From the NCBI GenBank assembly GCA_004560375.1, contig SFVC01000016.1, positions 1 through 64,000 on the forward strand: a DNA stretch of 64,000 bases, read 5' to 3'. The notes beneath the pieces were generated by a model. That model had not been told where the DNA came from and made no database searches. It saw nothing but the letters and a program-made list of their open reading frames with translations. This document shows positions 57,120 through 64,000 of the stretch, piece by piece. Origin of the DNA: a bacterium (GTDB lineage: Bacteria; Bacillota; Clostridia; Oscillospirales; Oscillospiraceae). The first letter of the stretch is position 1; each line of letters begins with the position of its first letter. Made by a program: the position numbers and the translations under genes.

Positions 57120-57806
57120 ATGCCCCGCACGATTTTGATTGTGGAGGACGACAAGAACATCGCCGACCTGCTCCGGCTCTACCTGGAGAAGGAGGACATG
57201 ACCTGCCACGTGGCCGGGGACGGCCTGGCCGGGCTGGAGAAGTTCCAGCAGGTGCAGCCCGATCTGGTGCTGCTGGACATCATGCTCCCCGGGCTGGACG
57301 GCTGGTCCGTGTGCCGGAAGATCCGGGAGACCTCCAAGACCCCCATCATCATGCTCACCGCCAAGGGCGAGCTGGAGGACAAGGTGAACGGCCTGGAGAT
57401 GGGGGCGGACGACTACATCACCAAGCCCTTCGAGGCCAAGGAGGTGGTGGCCCGGGTTCACGCCGTGCTGCGCCGCTTCGGGGAGGAGGAGCAGCCGGAA
57501 AAGCGGCTGTCCTTCGACAAGCTGGTGGTGAACCTGGACTCCTACGAGCTGCTGGTGGACGGCAAGCGGGTGGACACCCCCCCAAAAGAGCTGGAGCTGC
57601 TCTACCACCTGGCCGCCGCCCCCAACCGGGTGTTTACCCGGAACCAGCTGCTGGACGAGGTGTGGGGCTTCGACTACTTCGGGGACTCCCGCACGGTGGA
57701 CGTGCACATCAAGCGCCTGCGGGAGAAGCTGGAGGGCGTGTCCGATCAGTGGAGCCTGAAAACCGTCTGGGGCGTGGGCTATAAGTTTGAGGTCACCAAC
57801 GGATGA
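57120..57806 (+). CDS. OmpR-type response regulator
   Basis: 228 aa. Receiver: ILIVEDDKNIADLL (acidic pocket), LVLLDIMLPGLDG with phospho-Asp (about 54), MLTAKGE, GADDYITKPF (Lys, about 104). DNA-binding winged helix: ELELLYHLAAAPNRVFTRNQLL, DSRTVDVHIKRLREKL (about 195). AAAGGGTG upstream of the ATG. Overlaps the kinase start by 4 nt. Probably controls envelope stress functions along with the following HtrA. Confidence 0.95.
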   Translation: MPRTILIVEDDKNIADLLRLYLEKEDMTCHVAGDGLAGLEKFQQVQPDLVLLDIMLPGLDGWSVCRKIRETSKTPIIMLTAKGELEDKVNGLEMGADDYITKPFEAKEVVARVHAVLRRFGEEEQPEKRLSFDKLVVNLDSYELLVDGKRVDTPPKELELLYHLAAAPNRVFTRNQLLDEVWGFDYFGDSRTVDVHIKRLREKLEGVSDQWSLKTVWGVGYKFEVTNG

Positions 57807-59230
57807 AAACCATGTACGGCCGCCAGTTCGCCACCATGGTGGGCATGGTGCTGCTGTCCTTCCTCATGCTGGGGGCCTCCTTCGCCACCCTGAGCTACCA
57901 GTACACCATCCGGGAGAAAAAGGACACCCTGGAGCGCAACGCCCGGTATATCGCCCAGTTCACCTCCGACTCCGTGCTCACCTCCGGCCAGGGGGGGCTG
58001 GTGTGGCAGACCCCGGCCTTCCAGGGCTACCTCAGCTCGGTGGCCAAGGTGTCCGACTCCCATGTGATCGTCACCACTCCGGAGGGCGTCATCCTCTATG
58101 CCACCGCCGGCGACAGCCAGCTGGACGGCCTGCAATATGAGGAGATCCCCGGGGACATGGCGGCGGGGCTGGCCTCCGGGCCCTATGTGGGCATGAGCAC
58201 CCTGGGGGGGCTGTACGGCGAGCCCCGGTATCTGGTGGGCCTGCCGGTGAACAGCAGCACCGGCCATCTCCAGGGACTGGTGCTGGTGTCCTGCGCCGCC
58301 TCCAACATCAGCGGGATGTGGCAGGATCTGTCCGCCATCCTGCTGGTGACCGCCCTGGCGGTCATCCTCATCGCCGCCATCATCAGCTCGGTGACCAGTA
58401 TGCGCCTGGCCCAGCCCATCCGGGAGATCGCCGCCGCCGCCCGGCAGTTCGGCCTGGGTGAGCTGGACGTGCGGGTGGACGTGGGCCCCCGCCGGGACGA
58501 GGTGGGGGAGCTGGCCGAGGCCTTCAACGCCATGGCCGACTCCCTGTCCAAGAGCGAGCAGCGGCGCACCGAGTTCGTGGCCAACGTGTCCCACGAGCTG
58601 AAAACCCCCATGACCACCATCGCCGGCTTTGCCGACGGCATCCTGGACGGCACCATTCCGCCGGAGCAGGAGCGGCACTACCTGGAGATCATCTCGTCGG
58701 AGACCCGGCGGCTGTCCCGGCTGGTGCGCTCCATGCTGGATCTGTCCCGCCTCCAGTCGGACGAGCGGGCCGCCCAGCAGCAGTTCGACATCAGCGAGAC
58801 CCTGGTGCGAACCCTGGTGACCCTGGAGGACAAGGTGAACGCCAAGCATCTGGAGGTGGACGCCCAACTCCCCGACGAGCCGGTGCCCGTGTGGGGGGAT
58901 CAGGACGCCATCACCCAGGTGTGCTATAACCTGCTGGACAACGCCATTAAGTTCTCCCGGGAGGGGGGCGTGCTGGGGGCCTGTGTGTCCGCCAGGGGCC
59001 CCAAGGCCACCATCACCATCAGCAACCAGGGGGACACCATCCCAACCGAGGAGCTTTCCCTGATCTTCGACCGGTTTCACAAGACGGATCACTCCCGCTC
59101 CGCCGACCGGGACGGGGTGGGCCTGGGGCTGTATATCGTCAAAACCATCCTCAACAGCCACAAGGAGACCATCACCTGTACCAGTGAGGACGGGGTAACG
59201 AAGTTCACATTTACCCTGACCCGGGCATAA
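57803..59230 (+). CDS. Sensor histidine kinase
   Basis: 475 aa. Helix (about 10-32), an extracellular sensor domain (about 33-175), second helix (about 180-200), HAMP (about 200-255), HisKA VSHELKTPMTTIAGFADG (phospho-His, about 268) and HATPase with NLLDNAIKFSREGG and DGVGLGLYIVKTI. Cognate to the response regulator just upstream. Ligand unknown. Confidence 0.95.
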   Translation: MKTMYGRQFATMVGMVLLSFLMLGASFATLSYQYTIREKKDTLERNARYIAQFTSDSVLTSGQGGLVWQTPAFQGYLSSVAKVSDSHVIVTTPEGVILYATAGDSQLDGLQYEEIPGDMAAGLASGPYVGMSTLGGLYGEPRYLVGLPVNSSTGHLQGLVLVSCAASNISGMWQDLSAILLVTALAVILIAAIISSVTSMRLAQPIREIAAAARQFGLGELDVRVDVGPRRDEVGELAEAFNAMADSLSKSEQRRTEFVANVSHELKTPMTTIAGFADGILDGTIPPEQERHYLEIISSETRRLSRLVRSMLDLSRLQSDERAAQQQFDISETLVRTLVTLEDKVNAKHLEVDAQLPDEPVPVWGDQDAITQVCYNLLDNAIKFSREGGVLGACVSARGPKATITISNQGDTIPTEELSLIFDRFHKTDHSRSADRDGVGLGLYIVKTILNSHKETITCTSEDGVTKFTFTLTRA

Positions 59231-59256
59231 TAATGCCGTGTCTGAAAGGCGAATAT

Positions 59257-59338
59257 GTAGGGGCGGTGGCGGTGTGTGCCGGTGGCACACGTCCACCGCA
59301 CGACCGAGCCGAAGGCGAGATCCTTGCCCCTCCCCTAC
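59257..59338. repeat. Second MITE-like element, 82 bp
   Basis: Starts GTAGGGGCGGTGG (59257) and ends CCTTGCCCCTCCCCTAC (59338). The 20-bp core at 59301-59320 is the reverse complement of TCTCGCCTTCGGCTCGGTCG. It lies between the kinase and htrA genes and overlaps no ribosome site. Confidence 0.65.
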
Positions 59339-59362
59339 TCCTCTCCCCCAAGGAGGTTTTCC

Positions 59363-60661
59363 ATGGATAACTATCTCTCCCCCCGCTGGCCCAGGGGCGT
59401 TGGCGCCCAGCCGCCCCCGGTGCCCAATCCGGCGGCCTCCCGCCGCCCCGCCCCCAGGCGGCCGCGCCGTTCCCTCCGGCGCTGGCTGGTGACGGCGGTG
59501 AGCCTTGTGCTGTGCCTGGCCCTGCTGGGCGGGATCAGCTTCTGGGCGGTGAACGGGCTGGCCGGACTGCTGGCCGACGTGCAGATTCCGGACTCCTTCG
59601 GGGATCCGCCCCCCCACCGGAGCTGGCAGCTCCCCAGCGCCCCCAGCCGCTGGTCGCCCGACGATCTGCCCTGGGGGACACCCGATCCGGCGGTGCAGCT
59701 GTCGGTGGAGCCCCTGTCCGGGCCCGCCCTGTCCGGCCGGGAGGTGCACGAGACGGTGCTGCCCAGCATCGTCTATCTTGAGGCCACCTCAGAAGGATCT
59801 CTGGGGGCCTTCTCCGGCACCGGCGTGGTGGTCACCGACTCGGGCTACGTCCTCACCAACTACCACATCGTGGAGGAGACCGACACGGTGGAGGTCATGC
59901 TGCTCACCGACCGCACCCGGGGCCGCTACCCCGCCCGCGTCATCGGCTTCGACGAGAAGTTCGACGTGGCCGTGCTGAAGTTTGACGGAGAGGGCCTGGG
60001 CCTCACCCCCGCCTCGCTGGGGGACTCCGATCAGCTGGCGGTGGGCGACTCGGTGTACGCCGTGGGCAACCCTCTGGGCTACCTGACGGGCACCATGACC
60101 GAGGGCATCGTCTCCGCCCTGGAGCGGGAGGACGAGGTGAACAGCCGGGGCCTGGGCATGATCCAGACCTCCGCCGCCCTGAACCCGGGCAACTCCGGCG
60201 GAGCGCTGGTGAACCAGCAGGGCCAGGTGGTGGGCATCACCTCCGCCAAGATCACCGGCCTGATGCGGGAGAACAACGAGGATCTGGAGGACGCGGCGGT
60301 GCTGGAGAACATCGGTCTGGCTCTGCCCATCTCCGACATTCTCCCCTTTGTGAACCGGATCCTGGCCACCGGCAAGAGCTGGCGGCCCTCCATCGGCGTC
60401 ACCTGCTTTGAGTCGGCGGTGGACGGGCGAACCGGCATCCAGGTCAAAGAGGTGGAGCGGGACGTGCCCGCCCGGGAGGCGGGCCTGCGCCCGGGGGATC
60501 TTATCGTGTCCGCCAATGGGCGGCCGGTGTCCACCCTGACGGATCTGCTCCGGGCCATCTACCGCTCCGGCCTGGACGAGGAGTTTCACTGCGTCGTGGT
60601 GCGGGGTGGGGCGGAGATCTCCGTCTCCTTCGCCCTGGTGGATAAGCTGGACGAGCAATAA
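59363..60661 (+). CDS. HtrA/DegP-type serine protease with PDZ domain
   Basis: 432 aa. Basic Pro-rich N-terminus, helix (about 42-62), linker, trypsin-like domain with VLTNYHIVEE (His, about 172), KFDVAVLKF (Asp, about 202) and LNPGNSGGALVNQQGQVVGI (Ser, about 280), then a PDZ domain (about 345-425, REAGLRPGDLIVSANGRPV). Membrane-anchored quality-control protease outside the membrane. AAGGAGG precedes the ATG. Downstream of a two-component system, a common stress regulon layout. Confidence 0.94.
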   Translation: MDNYLSPRWPRGVGAQPPPVPNPAASRRPAPRRPRRSLRRWLVTAVSLVLCLALLGGISFWAVNGLAGLLADVQIPDSFGDPPPHRSWQLPSAPSRWSPDDLPWGTPDPAVQLSVEPLSGPALSGREVHETVLPSIVYLEATSEGSLGAFSGTGVVVTDSGYVLTNYHIVEETDTVEVMLLTDRTRGRYPARVIGFDEKFDVAVLKFDGEGLGLTPASLGDSDQLAVGDSVYAVGNPLGYLTGTMTEGIVSALEREDEVNSRGLGMIQTSAALNPGNSGGALVNQQGQVVGITSAKITGLMRENNEDLEDAAVLENIGLALPISDILPFVNRILATGKSWRPSIGVTCFESAVDGRTGIQVKEVERDVPAREAGLRPGDLIVSANGRPVSTLTDLLRAIYRSGLDEEFHCVVVRGGAEISVSFALVDKLDEQ

Positions 60662-60664
60662 AGA

Positions 60665-60698
60665 AAAGGGCGGCCTCAACGGTTGGGGCCGCCCCTTT
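60665..60698 (+). terminator. Terminator after htrA
   Basis: AAAGGGCGGCC...GGCCGCCCCTTT stem around a TCAAC..GTTGG inner pair. Followed by CCAAGG, so no strong U-run. Confidence 0.6.
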
Positions 60699-60714
60699 CC
60701 AAGGGGGAATCTTC

Positions 60715-61692
60715 ATGGACAGAGAACAGGTGGCGGTACTGCTGGCCGGGGCCAAGGGTCACATCTCCGGAGAGGAGATGAGCCGGACGCTGGGGGTCAC
60801 CCGGGCGGCGGTCTGGAAGGAGATCGAGGCCCTCCGGCAGGCGGGCTGGCCCATCCGATCCTCTACCCGGAAGGGGTACTCCCTGGCGGGGCCGCCCCCG
60901 GCGCTGTCGGCAGCGTATATCTCCGCCCAGCTGCCCCCGGACAGCCTGTTCGCGGGCAAGGTTCTGGTGGAATCGGTGGTGGACTCCACCAACACCCGGC
61001 TGAAGGCCCGTGCCGCGGCGGGAGCGCCCACCGGAACCGTCCTCATCGCCCAGGAGCAGACCGGGGGCCGAGGCACCCATGGCCGCTCCTTCCAGTCCCC
61101 CCGGGGGGAGGGTCTGTACCTGTCGGTGCTGCTGCGGCCCCGATTCACCCGGCTGGAGGATCTGCTCACCCTGACGGGCTGGGTGGGGGTGGCGGCCCGG
61201 GACGGGGTGGAGCGGGCCAGCGGCGCCCCCGTCCGGATCAAGTGGCTCAACGACCTCTACCTCAACGGCAGGAAGCTGTGCGGCATCCTCACCGAGCTGT
61301 CCTTCCTGGGGGAGAGCGGCGAGCCGGACTATGTGGTGGCCGGTATCGGGGTCAACATGAGCCAGACCGCCGAAACCTTCCAGGCCCAGGGCCTGGGGGA
61401 TATCGCCACCTCCCTGGCCCTGGAGGGTTTCCCCGTGGAGCAAAACCGCCTGGCCGTCTGCCTGCTCACCGCCCTGGATAAACTGGTGCGGGACTTTCCG
61501 GAACAGCGGGCCGGCTACCTGGAGGACTACCGGGCCCACTGCATCACTCTGGGCCGCCGGGTGTCCTTCGACGCCCCGGACGGCCCCCGCACCGGCACGG
61601 CCCGGGGGGTGGACGGCCGCTTCGCCCTGCTGGTGGCGGGGAGCGACGGCATTGCCTACGCCGTGTCCTCCGGCACGGTGACCATGCTTTGA
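60715..61692 (+). CDS. birA: Biotin-[acetyl-CoA-carboxylase] ligase and biotin operon repressor
   Basis: 325 aa. N-terminal winged helix (about 1-62, GEEMSRTLGVTRAAVWKEIEALR), catalytic domain with VVDSTNTRLKARAAAG, QEQTGGRGTHGRSFQSPRGEGLYLSVLLRP (about 106-135), IKWLNDLYLNGRKLCGILTE and a C-terminal SH3-like cap. It attaches biotin and can repress biotin genes. Group II because of the DNA-binding domain. Confidence 0.95.
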   Translation: MDREQVAVLLAGAKGHISGEEMSRTLGVTRAAVWKEIEALRQAGWPIRSSTRKGYSLAGPPPALSAAYISAQLPPDSLFAGKVLVESVVDSTNTRLKARAAAGAPTGTVLIAQEQTGGRGTHGRSFQSPRGEGLYLSVLLRPRFTRLEDLLTLTGWVGVAARDGVERASGAPVRIKWLNDLYLNGRKLCGILTELSFLGESGEPDYVVAGIGVNMSQTAETFQAQGLGDIATSLALEGFPVEQNRLAVCLLTALDKLVRDFPEQRAGYLEDYRAHCITLGRRVSFDAPDGPRTGTARGVDGRFALLVAGSDGIAYAVSSGTVTML

Positions 61693-61706
61693 CGGGAGGG
61701 ACGGCC

Positions 61707-62390
61707 ATGAAAATCCTGGTGGTGGAGGACGAACCCCGGCTGGCGGAGGCCTTGGCCCAGCTGCTGCGGGACGGGGGCTACCAGGCGGACACGGAGGCGG
61801 ACGGCCCCACAGGGCTGGCCCGGGCCCGCTCGGGGGACTACGGCCTGGCGGTGCTGGACGTGATGCTGCCCGGGCTGGACGGGTTCGGGGTATGCCGGGC
61901 CCTCCGCGAAGAGGGGAACCCCTTGCCCATTTTGATGCTCACCGCCCGGACGGGGGTGGCGGACAAGGTGGAGGGGCTGGACTGCGGGGCGGACGACTAC
62001 ATGACCAAGCCCTTCGCCCCGGAGGAGCTGCTGGCCCGGATCCGGGCTCTCACCCGGCGGCAGGGGGAGGCCCCCGCCCGATTGGAGCCCGCCTTCGCCG
62101 ACCTGCGGCTGGACGCCGCCTCCCACTCTCTGTGCCGGGGGGAGAAGTCGGTGCAGCTGTCCCCCAAGGAGTACGAGCTGCTGAGGCTGCTGATGTCCCG
62201 GCCTGGGGCGGTGTGCCCCAAGGGGGAAATTTTGGAGACGCTGTGGGGCGGCGCGGAGGACAACAACCTGGAGGCGTATATCTCCTTCCTGCGCAAGAAG
62301 CTGTTCTACCTGGGCTCCCGGGCGTCCATCGCCACCCTGCGGAAGGTGGGCTACCGGCTGGAGGATCCGGGGGAGGACGCCCCCGCTTGA
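61707..62390 (+). CDS. OmpR-type response regulator, no adjacent kinase
   Basis: 227 aa. ILVVEDEPRLAEALAQLL, AVLDVMLPGLDG (phospho-Asp, about 51), MLTARTG, GADDYMTKPFAPEELLARI and a winged helix with LSPKEYELLRLLMSRPGAV and AYISFLRKKLFYLGS. GGGAGGGACGGCC precedes the ATG. The expected sensor kinase is not downstream (citrate synthase converges from the right), so it is an orphan within the window. Confidence 0.93.
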   Translation: MKILVVEDEPRLAEALAQLLRDGGYQADTEADGPTGLARARSGDYGLAVLDVMLPGLDGFGVCRALREEGNPLPILMLTARTGVADKVEGLDCGADDYMTKPFAPEELLARIRALTRRQGEAPARLEPAFADLRLDAASHSLCRGEKSVQLSPKEYELLRLLMSRPGAVCPKGEILETLWGGAEDNNLEAYISFLRKKLFYLGSRASIATLRKVGYRLEDPGEDAPA

Positions 62391-62401
62391 GCACGGACAA
62401 A

Positions 62402-62428
62402 GCCCCGCCCGGAAAATCCGGGCGGGGC
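62402..62428. terminator. Bidirectional terminator
   Basis: Perfect 11-bp stem GCCCCGCCCGG/CCGGGCGGGGC, AAAAT loop, followed by GCTTTTATTTTA to the right; serves the regulator and citrate synthase. Confidence 0.9.
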
Positions 62429-62447
62429 GCTTTTATTTTATGCTCTT

Positions 62448-63860
62448 TTATCCCCGCTCCGTCAGCGGCACGAACTCCCGCCGGGGGGCCACCGCCTTGT
62501 AGGCCGGGCGGATGATCCGCCCGTAGGGATTGTAGATCTCCTCCACCCGGTGGGCGCACCAGCCCACAATGCGGGCGATGGCGAACAGGGGGGTGTACAG
62601 CTCCGGGGGGATGCCCATCATCTTATACACCAGGCCGGAGTACATATCCACGTTGGCGCACATGGCCTTCTCCTGGCCGGTGATGGCGTGGAACAGGTCG
62701 GGGGTGAGCTTCTCCACCGTCTCGAACAGCTCGAACTCGTCCAGCATCCCCTTGTCCGCCGCCAGCTTTTTGGCGAACCGCTTCAAAATCACCGCCCGGG
62801 GGTCGGACAGGGTGTAGATGGCGTGGCCCATGCCGTACACCAGGCCGGATCCGTCCCCCGCCTCCTTCTTCAGGATTCTGGTGAGGTAGGCGGCCACCTC
62901 GTCCTCGTCCTTCCAGTCCTTCACGTTGGCCTCGATCTCGCCGAACATCTTCATCACCCGCTGGTTGGCGCCGCCGTGCTTGGGGCCCTTCAGGGAGCCC
63001 ACCGCCGCGGAGATGGCGGAGTAGATGTCCGTGCCGGAGGAGGACAGCACCCGGCAGGCGAAGGCGGAGTTATTGCCGCCGCCGTGCTCCATGTGGAGCA
63101 CCAGGCAGAGATCCAGCAGGCGGGCCTCCTCCGGGGTGAACTGGGTGTCGTGCCGGACGGAGTAGAGGAAGTTCTCCGCCACCGACAGCCCGGGCTGGGG
63201 CCGGTGGAGGTACAGGGACTTCCGGTCGAAATAGTGCTGCTTGGCGGCGAAGGCGTGGGCCACGATCACCGGGAACCGGGCGATGAGCCGCAGGGCCTGG
63301 AGCATCTCCACCGGCAGGCTGTTGTTGTCCGGATCCGGGTCGTAGGAGTACAGCGCCAGCACCGACCGGGCCAGCTTGTTCATCACGTCCGCGCTGGGGG
63401 CCTTGAGGATCATGTCCTCGGTGAAGTTGGGGGGCAGATCCCGGTAGTAGGACAGGATGTCCTGGAACTGCTCCAGCTCCGCCGGGGTGGGCAGGCCGCC
63501 GAACATGAGTAAGTACGCCGTCTCCTCAAACCCGAAGCGGCCCTCCGCGGTGAAGCCCCGGATCAGATCCTCAATGTCGATGCCCCGGTAAAAGAGCTGG
63601 CCGGGGGCGGGCTCCTTCTCCCCATCCTGCATGACATAGCCCTTCACGTCGCCGATGAGGGTAACCCCGGCCATGACGCCGGTGCCGTCCTGGTTTCGCA
63701 GACCCCGCTTCACGTTGTATTTCTCGTAGTACCGGGGGGAGATCTGGGTATACTTCTCAAACTCCCCGCATATCCCTTGAATGAAATCCACCGACGAATT
63801 GTACTGTTCTACCGCCTTCCGCTGCGCCTTCACCAGCGACTCATAAATGTTCATGTCCAA
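62448..63860 (-). CDS. gltA: Citrate synthase
   Basis: 470 aa. LVLHMEHGGGNNSAFACRVLSS (catalytic His, about 253-274), GPKHGGANQRVMKMFGEI, GMGHAIYTLSDPRA (second His, about 343) and NVDMYSGLVYKMMGIP (Asp, about 410). Si-type citrate synthase with a slightly long N-terminus. The TTG at 63860 is chosen because GGAGG lies 9 nt upstream; the next ATG is at 63854. No other TCA genes are in the window, so it may feed glutamate synthesis. Confidence 0.94.
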   Translation of the reverse strand: MDMNIYESLVKAQRKAVEQYNSSVDFIQGICGEFEKYTQISPRYYEKYNVKRGLRNQDGTGVMAGVTLIGDVKGYVMQDGEKEPAPGQLFYRGIDIEDLIRGFTAEGRFGFEETAYLLMFGGLPTPAELEQFQDILSYYRDLPPNFTEDMILKAPSADVMNKLARSVLALYSYDPDPDNNSLPVEMLQALRLIARFPVIVAHAFAAKQHYFDRKSLYLHRPQPGLSVAENFLYSVRHDTQFTPEEARLLDLCLVLHMEHGGGNNSAFACRVLSSSGTDIYSAISAAVGSLKGPKHGGANQRVMKMFGEIEANVKDWKDEDEVAAYLTRILKKEAGDGSGLVYGMGHAIYTLSDPRAVILKRFAKKLAADKGMLDEFELFETVEKLTPDLFHAITGQEKAMCANVDMYSGLVYKMMGIPPELYTPLFAIARIVGWCAHRVEEIYNPYGRIIRPAYKAVAPRREFVPLTERG

Positions 63861-63910
63861 GACGACCCGCCTCCTTACCGTGTCCCAATTGTTTGATGGT
63901 GATAAACTCC

Positions 63911-63939
63911 ATTATATCGCAACTTCCCATTCAAGTCAA
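63911..63939 (-). promoter_or_regulatory. Sigma-A promoter of citrate synthase
   Basis: On the minus strand TTGACT (63939-63934), 17 nt, TATAAT (63916-63911); the leader to the TTG is about 45 nt. The remaining sequence to the window end shows nothing else. Confidence 0.8.
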
Positions 63940-64000
63940 TTCAAATTTGTCTTTGGGATTTTACAAACCTCTTGGAATTTCAACTTCCTTCCCCCGCGGC

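Overview
The window is about 64 kb of high-GC DNA (by eye roughly two thirds G+C) from a spore-forming, anaerobic Firmicute, most plausibly of the Oscillospiraceae / Clostridium cluster IV (Flavonifractor, Intestinimonas, Lawsonibacter type). The reasons are spore-germination (gerA-type) and spoIIR genes with sigma-G and sigma-F type promoters, an NfnAB electron-bifurcating transhydrogenase, a CD1247-type acidic zinc-ribbon protein next to efp, and the 5' part of a 16S rRNA gene at the left edge. The genus is inference; no database was searched.

Layout. 1-1.2 kb: 5' part of 16S rRNA on the minus strand with tandem promoters. 1.3-4.4 kb: gerAA-gerAC-gerAB operon (minus). 4.4-6.8 kb: nfnAB. 6.8-10.8 kb: GNAT, lspA, rluD, methyltransferase, small zinc-ribbon membrane protein, ldh. 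10.85-11.15 kb: a compact locus with a 25-codon gene whose Shine-Dalgarno lies in a hairpin, and a convergent, promoter-driven short RNA sharing its terminator (candidate type I toxin-antitoxin or similar riboregulated micro-gene). 11.2-13.6 kb: blaI/blaR1-type pair with a Cys/His-rich tail on the M56 protein. 13.7-15.1 kb: YihY-type membrane protein and an unknown protein. 15.2-24.3 kb: aromatic amino-acid (shikimate) cluster: aroF, an XRE regulator coupled to aroB, aroA, aroC, pheA, aroK, aroQ, aroE, with a GNAT and a gamma-carbonic-anhydrase-like gene interspersed. 24.3-27 kb: S66 peptidase, ispE, spoIIR. 27-31 kb: small genes, repeats, TrpR-like regulator, phosphoesterase, small XRE regulators. 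31-38 kb: polysaccharide deacetylase, FAD oxidoreductase, miaB, mreD-like, class B PBP. 38-41.7 kb: an orphan PTS-IIC-like permease, membrane XRE protein, niaR and a stand-alone IscB-PLMP-like protein; the permease and niaR promoters share a near-identical 12-bp operator core. 41.7-46.3 kb: yqeG, TIM-barrel protein, M24 peptidase, efp, zinc-ribbon protein, PdaA-like deacetylase with a sigma-G type promoter. 46.4-52.1 kb: Lrp regulator, aminotransferase, thrH, DUF1015, GT26 glycosyltransferase, DJ-1/PfpI, 5-FTHF cyclo-ligase. 52.2-64 kb: a 19-cysteine mini-protein, mltG, U32 protein, flavin/PLP-type oxidase, CDF transporter, two-component system, HtrA protease, birA, orphan response regulator, citrate synthase.

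Most genes are tightly packed with ATGA/GTGA/TAATG overlaps, so operons are easy to read. Intergenic gaps carry a family of GC-rich palindromic, MITE-like repeats (about 20.84, 27.06, 56.96-57.09 and 59.26-59.34 kb) and perfect palindromes. Several small low-GC genes (6.8, 16.6, 27.4-27.8 and 30.3 kb) look like later acquisitions. No tRNA, insertion sequence, CRISPR array or prophage was seen.
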